Positions 45,172-57,535 of a stretch of 64,000 bases of DNA are shown in pieces. The position numbers and the translations under genes were made by a program. Origin of the DNA: Liquidambar formosana (lineage: Eukaryota; Streptophyta; Magnoliopsida; Saxifragales; Altingiaceae); contig CM077832.1 of assembly GCA_039720395.1 (NCBI GenBank), positions 21,477,607 through 21,541,606 on the forward strand, read 5' to 3'. Numbering within the stretch: the stretch's first letter is position 1; each line of letters begins with the position of its first letter. The notes under the pieces were generated by a model that did no database searches, was not told the origin of the DNA, and saw nothing but the letters and a program-made list of their open reading frames with translations.

Positions 45172-48100
45172 CTACATACAGAAAATTAAACAGAAAATCA
45201 GATTTCATTTTTAATCCATAATGATCGGGTCTTTAATCATATGGTACCTCCCACTATTTTATCAAATTCCATACACCCTCTAATGGAATTCGGGAATCTC
45301 ATTCCTAATGGGGATTGGGGTCCCACTGTGACCTAGAAGCCTCACATGTTAGTTTCTTGACTTCTAACCCACAGTAAGAAGACAACTCTTTGTTTATTGC
45401 TTCATAAGCAAATTCCAATCGTTTTGCCTCTAGGGTACATACTCCTCACATGTTAGTTTCTTGGAATACTTCCCTAGTTAAGTTAAGCCCATCATTCACA
45501 CAGGTATGTTTCACCAAATATATACCTCACATGTTAGTTTCTTGGTATATACCAGCTTAGGCACCCCATGATATCTATATATGTGATAGTTTCAAGTAAT
45601 GTCTTTAATATGGGTAGCTCCTACATGTCTGCAGCCAGGTACCCACATTAAGGGACGTTAGATGATCCTATAATGATGGAAGGCAATGAAGAATCCATTC
45701 CCTAATGTATTCTCCATTTCCAACTTAATATTAAAATAGAGGGGTTTTTAAGGGTCTCATCAAATTAACATACATCTCATGCATATAAATAAAAATTGAA
45801 CAGCATAAAATAATAATAATCCACTTATCGATATTAGTCCCTAAGAAGAGACATATAACGATCTATGGATTTGGAGCTATCACTATTAATCTCATTAAAA
45901 GCTCCCACTATGATGATTATGGACTTTGAGAGAATTCAATCCAAGCCAATAGATTGAATCCAAGGTCTAAGGTGGGTGTAGGTGATCGTAAATTAACACA
46001 TTCGAAACATGCATGCTGTCTTGAAACACTTCTCTAAGCTTTCAAGTCCTTCAATCTGCTCCCTTGGCTTGATGGTCTCCACCATTGGCTTGTTGGGCTC
46101 TATCATGCTCCTTTGGGTCCACCATGCTCCTTAGTGCGCTCTCGATTACATAACATTTACATAATTTAAAGAAAGGGATACATAAGGGGAATGTGGGGTA
46201 CATAAGAGAATGATAGAGAGAGAGAGGGAGAAGGAAGGTGGCATGCAAGCCCCAAATAAATTACATCACCTTAATAAAATTACAACTCTTGTAAATAATA
46301 ACATCCCATTCATAAGACGGCCAATCACAATTGGTTTAAAGGGTATAGTCCATAATCATCATCCAAACACATACATACAATCTCATTACATAATGTAAAG
46401 AAAAACTGTAAGCATTAAAACATATGGGCATTATGGTAATTCTCTTGAATGATTTACATTAATCTCATTAATGCATCCTAATCTTATTAGGTATTAACAA
46501 AAATATCCAGAATTAAATAAAGTCTTAACATTTAAGACATTTTAGTTTCAATTAATCAAATTAATTTAAACATATAAAGTTTCCTAAAATAACTCTAATA
46601 TCCAATATTAGGGTTTCCTTAATTAAACAAATCAATTTCATTTAATTAAGAATTTCCAGATTTTAATTTAATCCCCAATTGTATTTTAAACCATTTAAAA
46701 CATTATAAAATTAATCAATATTAATTAAATAATTAACATGGGAATTAAATAAAATCATTTAAATGATGAATTAGTGTATTAGGGTTTCCTAAAACCCTAA
46801 ACCCTAAACGCATAACCCTAAACCCTAAATGCAAGCCCTAATCATTAAATTCCTTATGATTGGTCATTTAATGTCCAATCATTAAAACCCTAGGTTCATA
46901 CGGTATTTAATAAAAGGGATTAGGGTTTAATTAATGCCAAATAGGGTATTAATTACCCTTAATTAATTACACTAATTAGGGTTTCCAAAAACCCTAACCC
47001 TAGACATCATTTATGGTATTAATTATGTCCTAACAATTAATAACCATGATTGGTCATTTAATGACCAATCATTAACTCTTAATAAAGGTAATTAATATTC
47101 CAATTAGGGTTTTAATTAATGCCATAATGAAATTAGGGTTTCATCATTAACTCAAAATTAGGGTTTCATCCTTAACTCTATGCAGCCGTCACTACCAAGA
47201 CGGCTGCCTGAGCTTGGCTAGGCTGCCATGGCCACCAACGACTGTGGGAGGCCATGGGCAGCCATGGGAGAACATCCTAGGGGTGTGGGACAAGCCTCTG
47301 GACACGTGAGGAGTGGTGGAAGTGGCTGCCATCATCAAAAACAATCAGGGTTTCCAAAACCCATTGCTGGAGCCATTGTTGCAGACCTTGAAGGTCACAA
47401 TAGCTTCTAAAACCTTATCAATTCGACTCCTCCATTGAAACCAGCTTTTGTATCATGTCCCTACATGAAATACTAAGCTTCTAGAAGAGGTTTGGATGAT
47501 CGAATCATCACCAATTGTTCTAAACAATTAAAACAACAGTATGCTGCCCAGAATTTGACAGCATACTGTCCATGGTCAGAAATTGATTTAAAACCCAGCA
47601 AGATGAATGAATTAGGCTACCAAACGAATTTTCCCATTATCCTACATGTCTTAGGAAACTAATGCAATTGGTTTCATGCAATTTGGAGTTCCCTAACTCA
47701 AGTTCTAATCAAAACTCCATTGATGACTTTTCTGCAGAGAAAATCTGCTATGCTGTTCATGAAAAATTTTCAAACTTTTTGAATCTTTTTCCATCAAAAC
47801 CTTTTTGAAACTTAAAGAAAATCATATACACATGATATATGATGATCCTAAAATAGATTTGCATCAAAAATACAGAAGCTTTGATTGAATTTAATTGCAA
47901 GAAGCTCTGGGTTCTAAAACCCAGATTCGACCCTCTGCAGAAAACCCAGTTTTCCTTTTTCTTCTTCTTCCAATTCAAACCCCATACAACCTTTGCATCA
48001 ATGGTTACCTTTAACCATGATTTAGAAGAGGAATAGAAGAAGAATAGACCTAGGGTTCCAAACCCTAGGTTCGGCCAGAGAGAAGAACAATTCTGCAGTA

Positions 48101-48325
48101 AAAATTCTCCAGATTTTTGAATCATTCAACTACACCATAAATTCCAGCCCATATGTATTTTGTATTATGCATAATCATGGCTCTGATACCACTGTTGGGA
48201 ATCATACAAGAGGGAAAAATAGAAGTGCGGAATATAAAAATTTTCCCTTTGATTCCACAGCCCATGAATCTAACTATGCATATACAAAATCAAACCCTAG
48301 CTATGAAGAGGGTTAGAACACTTAC
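45172..48325 (-). other. Predicted leader intron of the minus-strand Copia
   Basis: Same donor (GTAAGTG, inside the 5' LTR) and acceptor (TGTATGTAG, 9 nt before the ATG at 45162) as the plus-strand copy. The leader between PBS and gag holds the same three hairpins (about 45320-45580), the same TTTAGGG block and the same inverted repeats. Confidence 0.62.
48179..48191 (-). other. Primer-binding site of the minus-strand Copia
   Basis: On the minus strand TGGTATCAGAGCC, one base after the LTR. Confidence 0.92.
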
Positions 48326-49845
48326 AGAATTTTTGTCTTCTCCTTTTTGCTCCAAGCTTTGATTCCGGACAGCGGTGAATGAGCAGCCCAAGTGTGCTGC
48401 CTCCAACGGTATCCACACCTAGCTAGAGCTTCAAGTCTTTTCCTTCTTTTCCCTTGTTGTTGCTAGTGTAGGAGAAGAGAGGAGAGAGAGAGAGGGGGCT
48501 GGAAAATCTGGACAGCCCCTTGGGATTTCAACTTGTGATGATGTCACACATCATAGTGTGACTTATATAGTCCACACTAAGGGGGCCGGCCCTAGGGGGA
48601 AACCCTATTAGGGTGTGATGCAATTTCTCTAAATTGCACAATAACCCCTATAAATTATATCAAATATAAATAGGCCTCAAAGAACTATTCTTTATGCACT
48701 CATACCCTTTCTCTCATAGACTTTAAAGCTCATTTTGCATGATCAGTGTGTGACCCATTGGGTTCACATCATCAAGTAGTAGGAATAGCACGAGGTGTGC
48801 ACAATGGAACTCTTTCCATTTAGGGTCTAATTGAAACTCCTTCCAATTCCCTAATTGATTATAACTCACTTATATCAATTAGGGCTTCTACTAACCATGA
48901 ATAACACCTAGCATATGGTTCATGGTGTCGTCCTTAATGAAGTGAATATGTATCTATCAAAGAACCCTTCTGTTATAGTTTATAGGTTACAATTGCATCC
49001 TTCCATTTACACAATGTCTCCAATTGAACTAATAGGACATGGAAGTCTGTCAAGTCCCTAGTTCAATTACTTTATACTCATTCATAAATATCAACTCAAT
49101 GATGAACTTATGGAAACTCCTTTCCATATTCACACTGCCATGGCCATGGACTGAATGAGTTATATTATGAATGCTATATAAGACATTCTCTCTCTTTTTC
49201 CTGAGAGTAATGGATTCCTTGTTGATCACTCACATGCCTTCATACACATAGCAATAGGGCCAATGAACACCTTTACAGACCCATGAATAGAATCTGCACT
49301 TAGTGTTATCAAACTTCTAAAGCTACATGCATAAGGTAACTATGGTGTCTCAGGTCTAAGGATTACTTGTACCACTATAACATTGAGAAACTGATTGACA
49401 GGCAGGTTAAAACTCCATTCAGTTTATCTCAAATCTTTGGTCACATTCAGTGTACCTATTCTATTAACAGGCACCCACCTGTTGGTTGTAGTGTCTCCAC
49501 ACAAATAGCTTGAGACCAGCTATCCTCCTATAGAGTCAACCTAACAAGTGCTAGTCCTATGGTTCATTACTGTCCATCATAGTGAACCTTCAACTAGGAA
49601 TGATTTAGGAGTTTAGTACAGAGATATATTTACAGTCTCATAATTACAACTCTTTGTAATTCAATATTCTCAACTCTAACTCCTTGGACATATTATGTAA
49701 ATATAAATGATGCATACAAACATAATAGAATAAGCCCTTTTATTAAATCAATAATAAATGTGACATACATAAATGAAATCAAATGATTGTTCCTTTATCC
49801 CTAAACAATCATCTCTATGATTGGCTCTAGGGCATAACTCTAACA
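48193..49845 (-). mobile_element. 5' LTR of the minus-strand Copia
   Basis: 1653 bp from TGTTAGAG (49845) to CCAACA (48193), with TATATAAG near 48563 followed by the same post-TATA hairpin. Confidence 0.95.
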
Positions 49846-51333
49846 ACTCTAACATGCAATGACACTAATCCTAGCACAAGGACAAACAGGAGCACAAGAA
49901 TCACAACTTTGCATTAAAAACCTAAAGGACAGCCCTAAAGCATGCTAATCAGTAGATAAAAAATAGATATTCCATGTATATTAACTAGCTAGAGTGTTAA
50001 TACATGATAAAAAAGTCACCTTTAACATGCAATAAGCCTAACCCATATGAGAACCTAGTTTAAGCTTGAATAGAGAAGGAGAATACCTTAGGAAGTGGCT
50101 CCCCTTGTGTTTGTAATTGTTCGTGGCTCCTCAGGTCTTTAGAGTGAATCAAACCAACACGAATCCTCCTCTTTGTCAAAGTGGTATCACAGCAAAGAGA
50201 TCAAAACTCACTCAACTTTGAAAAGAAATAGAAAACAAAAAGAGAACAAGAGAAAAGAAAAAGTGATTCTCGTCACTTTGCAGCAGCAGCAACTTCAATC
50301 GCGTTTTTGGGTATGAAAACGTTGGATTTGGACAAAGCTTGTGAAATACAAAGTTGTAGAGAATTGAATTATCTTTCTAACGAGACCAATTTCATCAAAT
50401 TCGGACTTCGGATGAAAAAGTTATGATTAAACTACGACTGCTGGTTTTCAGAAAATCTGCTGCTGAATTATGACGAATTTCACTCCCTCCAAACCCTCTT
50501 CTCCTCTCCCTTGTTTAAAGACATTAAGAGAGTATTTATAGCTGAAATCTGGAGTTTCCCTTTCCTTCCTGGACTAGGTTTCCTTGGAGAATAATCAAAA
50601 GGTATTTTATAATGATAAAAGACTTCTAATCTGAATAGGAAAAGGAAATTGTCTTTTATAAAAATTGGGAGACTGACCGCTAACACGCATGCACATGTAT
50701 CGTATGTGCGTACACACACTCATCACATACGTACACGTGTTAGTGTCATGATAAAAATGGCTAATTTAATAAAATAATTTTCTTTTCATTTTAACCAAAA
50801 ATCTCATGCTGTGATTCGCACTAATTCTTCAAGAATAATCCGTAAATAACCACACTAAACTCATCATCAGGCCATATCAAAATTGAACTTCATGAAACAC
50901 TTTTGAGGGTAAAATGATGACTAATGGAAGTCAATTTGAAAAGATTTGGTTGGTAATTGTGAGTCAATTAGAGCTAACCCAAGGAAGGGTCAATTAACCA
51001 ACTTGAACCACATCGAGCCATTTTAATCCCGAGCCATTGACTTACCAAATTGACACTAAAAATACCTCTTATGCATCCATATGAACTCCAATTGACAATT
51101 TGGAGATCATTCCAAGGTCAAATGAAAAGTGTGGGACTTAAAAGACGATTATGCCCCTCAAGTCACCAAAGCTCTTATTATCCCTCAAGATCAACTCCAA
51201 TTTGAACCAAAATTCATATCCATTGTCCTTGTGACTCTAGAAAACTAATGCAAGTGACTAGACTCAAAAACAAAACAAAAACATGCATGAAATGATGAGC
51301 CCTAGTAAGGTGGTGCAAAAATGGGGTGTGACA
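49846..51333 (-). mobile_element. Gypsy LTR, right-hand part (A'), cut by the Copia
   Basis: It corresponds to 22993-24480 of LTR A. The Copia lies at the equivalent of position 22993. The missing left part (equivalent to 21694-22992) should lie across the Copia, inside the gap. The right flank is GTAAC, as for LTR A. Promoter TATAAATA is near 50533-50540. Confidence 0.85.
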
Positions 51334-51888
51334 GTAACCTTATTACCTTTATTTAGTCATGCAAAGATACGGTCCTATGATTTTCCCTTTTTGCCATCTT
51401 ACCTAGAGATGAACAATAAAATAATCATAATCATAATAGAAAAAAGAACCCCATGTCAGGCTGAGACCTTATTTTACATTGGAAAGGTGTGAGTGTTAAG
51501 AGTGGTGTGGTATATAAACTGGGTTCCACACCTCTAAAAGTCACCAAAACTAGCTTTTGGAGTGTGACATGCCTGTCCATCTTATATGCTACTTTATCAT
51601 ATATATTCAGTCATGCCGATATGTAGTCTTGTGACTTTCTGCCATTCCAAATATACAGTGAGCATATTTCACATTGGAAAGGTGTGAGTGCTTAGAGTGG
51701 TGTGGTATATAAACAGGGTTCCACACCTCTAAAAGTTGCCAAAACTAGAGTTTAGAGTGTGACCTACCTATCAATCTTATGTGCTACTTTACCATCTGTA
51801 CTCAGTCATGCCAATGTGTGTGTCGTCTTGTGACCTTTTCCCTATTCCAAATACTCTTACCCTTCGCAAAATATGCAAAATATAAATA
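51334..51888. repeat. Second copy of the 195-bp direct repeat
   Basis: It matches 24481-25026 with a few single-base differences and an 8-bp insertion before the microsatellite. No gene. Confidence 0.75.
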
Positions 51889-51889
51889 C

Positions 51890-51920
<31 letters not shown>

Positions 51921-51986
51921 CATATGCATATGTATACATATACATATATATATGTATACATATGCATATGTATACATATACATATA

Positions 51987-52065
<79 letters not shown>
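51889..52065. repeat. TA microsatellite, second copy
   Basis: Same type as 25027-25203, with rearranged ATGCAT/GTATAC blocks. The remaining spacer to 52274 is non-coding. Confidence 0.93.
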
Positions 52066-52274
52066 TAATAAAACAATAAAAATAAATTAAAAAAGATACA
52101 TATCAAGTGAGGAAATGCTCGTGTCTTAAGTGCCCTTGTATACTTGTTACGTGTTATAATTTTATTTTATTTTTGGTGCCTCTTACATCAATGAACATGT
52201 TGGAAATAAGACATTTTTACTTGGTGTGAAATGCATATTTGTCTTCCCAAATAGTACGTGATAGCATGTGATAG

Positions 52275-53648
52275 TGTGAGCGCTGTGTCCTTTCACCACG
52301 TCAGCTTGGGAGTACGCTACTAACCACGGACGATTAGGGTAGAGAGGGAGTCGCCACCCGATTTTAGCCTCGGGAACCGATTGACCCCTAGCAAGGGCCC
52401 AACTCGTCATTACCAAAAGAATCAAGGTTCGGAGCTAGGGTACACAGATGGGAAGGTGTTAGGCACCCATCTATGCCCGGCTGAAATCCGGCCCCCACAT
52501 ACATTTATTGGCTTTAATTAAAAAGGACTTAATCAAAATCAACCACTATACAGACAATTATGTAAAATCAGTTAATGACATGCAATGATGAAGGGTAAAG
52601 GAGGATTTAAAGGAAGAGATATGTACAGGAGAGAGGATTCAAAATTAAAAGAAATGCTTACACTGCCTACAAGAGAGAAAAAAACGAAGTTAATCCATAA
52701 AAACATGGTCATGCAGGTACGTACATAAGGTATGCACGTACGTACATAGGATACGCACGTACGTGCCTCCACTGTGTACGTACATTTCCCCCTTCCTATG
52801 GTGATGTATTATGCCTAATCATGCGTCTAACATACTACTGCTAGGTTAGAAAACCTATGAACAATTTGAATCATGCTTTAAAAATGACACTGGTACCCTA
52901 GATCTGAATGTTAAGGATACATGTTGATGCCATGGACAAGTTTAATATAAATATATGCATATATGAACAGATATGAATGCTAGAGTCAACTTATGGATCC
53001 CATTCCCCTTTTGTGCTTAAAACAAATAAGGAAACCCCATTCGAAATTCTTATATGCAACAATGAAATCTCTATCAAGTTGAGTTTAAATACGTTCTAAA
53101 TGTAAGCACTGAATGAAGAGTTTTAATGAAACCTACCCTCATTTCATGTCATATTGCAAGTAATCATAAAGAACTACCAAAGAAGGCGAAATTAGGAGTT
53201 GGGAATCATTACCCTCAGGTACGGGCAGCAGCAGTTCCTCCGTTAATTCTGCCTTTCGAACTTCTCGTAGACACAGCCGCTAATTTTGGGTTTTTAGGGT
53301 GGTGGTTTGATAGCCAAAATTTGGATCCCCATTCTTGAATGAAAGCAGGGTATTTATAGGCAGGGATTAGGGTTTCATTCGAGGGTTTCTAGGGTTTCCC
53401 AACCACGACTGAGTAGCTGTTAGCGTGGGAGCTACATAAGGTAAGAAGCAATTCGAGAGGAAAACGATGGAATTCAAAAAGAGGGTCATGATCGTACGTG
53501 CATGGGGTATCAAACAAAGGCCAAAGGCCTACTGTGTCTCCGTAAGTCCTCCGAGCATGTTTGCGACGGTCCGTTGGCTACTGCCCTTCATCATTGGGTC
53601 TTAAAAAGTGACTTGCGGTGTCAAGTGGTACGAAATGGGGTGTTAACA
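52275..53648 (-). mobile_element. Diverged Gypsy 3' LTR, second copy (E')
   Basis: Offset 26854 from LTR E, with the same TATAAATA and the same PPT at 53649-53664. The left boundary is as uncertain as in E. Confidence 0.65.
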
Positions 53649-53914
53649 TTTTGCCCCTTCTTTTGATTTTGCTCGTACAACGAACAAAATTAAAAGACCT
53701 GGAAACACTCATTTTAGACCAATTGGCCCGTACAAACCTTAAATGATACAAATGCATGTATAAGATCGGATTAGGGGAGGTCCCCTACTTCCTACGTACT
53801 TCTTAACGAGGATCAGACCTACCGTAGTTCATGATGCATGGTAACACCTTTTCGGGGCAATCGAAAGGTGATGCATGGCCTTCGGGGAATTTGCGGGATT
53901 AAGTTACCATTTTA

Positions 53915-54289
53915 AAATTCGTGGAGTGAATTTCGAATTCTGAATTGAAATTCGCAGGGTGAATTCCAATTAAATCCAGGCTGATTAAATTCCGAATTGA
54001 AATTCACGGGGTAAATTCCAATTAAATCCAGGTTGATTAAATTCCAAATTGAAACTCGCGGGGTGAATTTCAATTAAATCCAGGTTAATTAAATTCCGAA
54101 TTGAAATTCGCGGGGTGAATCTCCAGGTTAATTAAATTTCGAATTGAAACTCGCGGGGTGAATTTCAATTAAATCCAGGTTGATTAAATTCTGAATTGAA
54201 TTTCGTGGGGTGAATTTCAATTAAATCCAGGGTGATTAAATTCTGAATTGAAATTCGCGGGGTAAATTTCAATTAAATCCAGGGTGATT
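53915..54289. repeat. 52-bp inverted-repeat array, second copy
   Basis: Same seven units as 27061-27435, including the unit lacking its right arm, with scattered substitutions. Confidence 0.8.
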
Positions 54290-54656
54290 TAATCGGACAT
54301 TGCAAAACGAGCTTGGATTGGTTGACTAACCAAAATTAGAATTGCTAAACCGGGTTAAACCGCGAATAAACCCACAATTGAAATCCTACGATCGCACGTG
54401 CATTGGTCGTGTTCGTACAATCAAACCGTATACACGTACGTGCATCTAGTTTTCGAGCATTTAAAAAGAATCCCCAAACACCGTCGTTTTCTATGCACGG
54501 TTATGGGGAAGCTAAAAAGGTGCGAAAACGCCTATAACCTTACACCCACTTCCCATAACCTTCACGTACATTCCTACAACCCAAAAAACCTTACGTCTCC
54601 CATCCCCATCTCCCACTCCGTTTCTCCTTGACCTCACTTCGCACTCGTGCGTACTT

Positions 54657-56286
54657 ATGGCACCCAAACGACAGTGCACATCGGTGAAGGCTAGCACATC
54701 AGGTGTTGCACCGGCGAGGGACCCCGACGAGCTAGGGAGGCTCGCGATTCAGAGGTGGTATCCCCAGCCTCGTCTTCAATACAATGAGGGCGGCATCCTC
54801 CTTCGTCCTACCGAGCACGCCTCCCATCTTGCCGCGCTAGGTCGAGTAAGTGATTAATTTTGCAACTTTTTCTTTCATTTCTCAGTTATTAGGAAAAGAC
54901 TTTGATTTTGTGTTTCCTTACCATGAAAACAAATATGAGGGGGGTCGAAACCTGGGAATTTTGATGGGATGTCACAGGGACGAAGGTAGAAATGAAAATC
55001 TGGCTAAAAGCACGTACGTACGTGCCAAATGCGCTTACGTGCATCCCAAACGTACGCACGTGCCTTTATCTGGACTTAACCCATTTTCCTTCAATTAATC
55101 GTGCAATAAGACATATCCACGCCTTATCGTGGTTTGAAACGGGTGTGGAGGGCTAGACTATTACGGATTCGTGTGGGTATGACGGGGTGATAAAAAGAGG
55201 TCAAAAAACTGGCCATAGGCACGTACGTGCCTACCTCGTGCACGTACGTGCTTACGGTGTATGTACGTGCCTGGCTATTTTTTTTTTCTTTTTTTCAGAG
55301 TTTTTCTTTCATTCTACTACAAACATACATACTTGCGCTATGCTTACCTGGTTTCACTTTGTGCAACAGTTGCCTAAGCTACCAGTTACCCGCGGGGGTG
55401 TGGTGAATGCGAAGGCATAGTGGGCTCGCCTCACAGCGGAGATGAAGGCCTTGATCACCGGCGCTGGTTTCGGGACGGTGATCTCTGGACTAGTGGATGA
55501 TAGCGACCAGGCCTTTGTTCACTGCATGGCTGAGAGATGGTGGGACACCACCCATACCTTCCACATTGCAGGCTGGGAGCTGACTCTGACCCCATATGAC
55601 TTCTACCGCCTTACAGGCCTGCGTATGGACTGCCTCCCGCTTCCTTTTGATCATGATGAGAGTGAGAGGGAGAGATTCTCTCAGGAGCTTCTAGGGATTG
55701 AGTATGACAGTGCATCCATCTTCATTCTGGATGTATATGACCGTATGTCTACTCAGGGGTAGGGTACAGCCGCCCAGCGGATCCGGATGGCTCGTGGATA
55801 TTTGTTGTTTCTGATAGGGGGCTACCTAGTCCCTAATGCAGCGCAGACAGTCCCTTTCGGTTGGTTGCTGGCCCTGAGAGACTTAGGGAGGGCTCGTGAG
55901 TTCAGTTGGGGGGTGGCAGTGTATGGCCATGTGATCTCGGCTATGGATTCCCTGAGTCAGATGGCTGTGCAGTCCATAGTTAGCCACTGGCGGGTCTGGG
56001 CGGTATATCCTTTCCCTTTCTCTCTTTTTGTTCTTAACTGCCATTCCATATCGGTTTCTTATCATTCCTACTTACGCAACTTTGGGCAGGTAGATACTTC
56101 CGCGAGGATCCGGATTCTCCTGTCGACAAGCATGATTATTGGAGCTCTCGCCGTTTCCTGGACGAGCTGACCGTAGACCGGGTATGTTCTATTTCGCTTT
56201 AGGGCACTGTCATTAGTATTATATCCTTGTATTCACCATGTCAGTGCTTTTCTACAGATTACCCCATGCTCTTAGGAGGGTACTCC
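54657..56286 (+). pseudogene. PMD gene, second copy, with one more stop
   Basis: Exon layout as in 27803-29432. It shares the TAG (55760-55762) and adds TGG to TAG at 55418-55420, in exon 2 just before the WWAR-equivalent block. Exon 1 (54657-54845) is intact, with donor GTAAGT. It is cut at the same point by the LTR fragment. Confidence 0.75.
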
Positions 56287-57277
56287 TGTGAACCCTGGAA
56301 ATTGGGCCCACAAGGGGTTTGAAAGGAAAATAGGTATTAGTTGAAAAAGAAAAGGAGTCGCCACCTTATTTTTTAAAGGAAACAAGGAAAACCCTAAAAA
56401 TAGTTTTGTTTTAAGAAAACAATTTGAATGACTCCATGTTTAAAAAGGAAAGGCAAAAACAAGTCTTTTGGAAACCAAAGAAATCGGGGATTCGGAGGCT
56501 AAGTTATGACATGGGAAGGTTCTAGGCAAAGCCTATAGGCACCCATGTCACCCTTTTAGTCTCTCAGTTTATTTGGGCTAAGTTCAGATCATTTCCATGC
56601 AAAAATCAGTAAGTATATCATCACAAGAATTGCATGCATATCATATATTCCATTCATCCATCCATGCATAATAAGCAAATAAAACAGAAAATAAAAGATA
56701 AAATACAAAAAAACCTAGGATACTTGGATCCTAGAACGGACTTGAGCCTCACGAAGAGCGCCTACGTACCATGCAACGAAATACATGGATCAAAGTCCAT
56801 GTAGTTCGATTAGAAATAGGGTTAAATCCTAATACAAACCAATGGTTAAAACCTTAGGTTTCCTTATTCGAAAAAGAGTTGGATAAACCAAGTTTGAATT
56901 TAGGAAAACTTCTACAAAATGGAAACCTTGATAAAAAAACATAATTTATTATTGAAGGAAACCTTTGATTAGAACCATTGATTCATGTTAAAAATTAACC
57001 CTAGGAGGGAGAAGAGAAAGAGTTAAGGAAGAGATGTGAATTGGGGCACCTTTATACCCGCTTACCTGAGCGCAATAGCTCCAAGCATTAGCAATTTCAA
57101 ACATTGGCAGCCCTATTTGCCATAGGACAATTACCACACCTATTTGCACCCTTACACGTGCTCAAAACCATGCAAACACAACAATATGCAAATCTGGACA
57201 GAATAGTACTAAGGCCTAAAATCATCCACTAAACATGCCAAACAGCAAAAACAACAAACTTTAATAAGCCCTAACAC
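56287..57277 (-). mobile_element. Gypsy LTR fragment D, second copy
   Basis: Matches 29433-30423 with few differences. Confidence 0.75.
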
Positions 57278-57535
57278 AGAGTTACCAATGTATGCCCAAT
57301 ATCTCTATGTTTTCAATGCTAACTCAATACACAATCCTTTGAAATAGCCCGATTTCCAAAGTCCCCGTACAAGGACATCAATGAAGGGGCTCATCTCATG
57401 GTGGAAATAGATGGAACATGCCCAACCACGTGCTCGCAAGATAATAAAGAAGGCGGGTTTGGGCCCTTCCTAGATGCTCTATGGAACGAGCAATGGGATA
57501 GGCAAGCATTGTTTGCCTTGACAGAATTATGGTGG
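57278..57535 (-). other. Unidentified remnant, second copy
   Basis: Matches 30424-30681, including the decayed minus-strand frame. Confidence 0.35.

Larger units (their letters stand above)
40155..49845 (-). mobile_element. Minus-strand Copia, same family as 9520-19526, 3' end in the gap
   Basis: The 5' LTR is 48193-49845 (1653 bp), the PBS 48179-48191, the leader with predicted intron 48325-45172, gag-pol 45162-41504, the PPT 41500-41490, and the 3' LTR 41489 leftward to the gap. The right flank ACTCT (49846-49850) fits insertion into a Gypsy LTR: the uninterrupted target is seen at 22989-23000. The left target copy is not visible. Confidence 0.95.
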
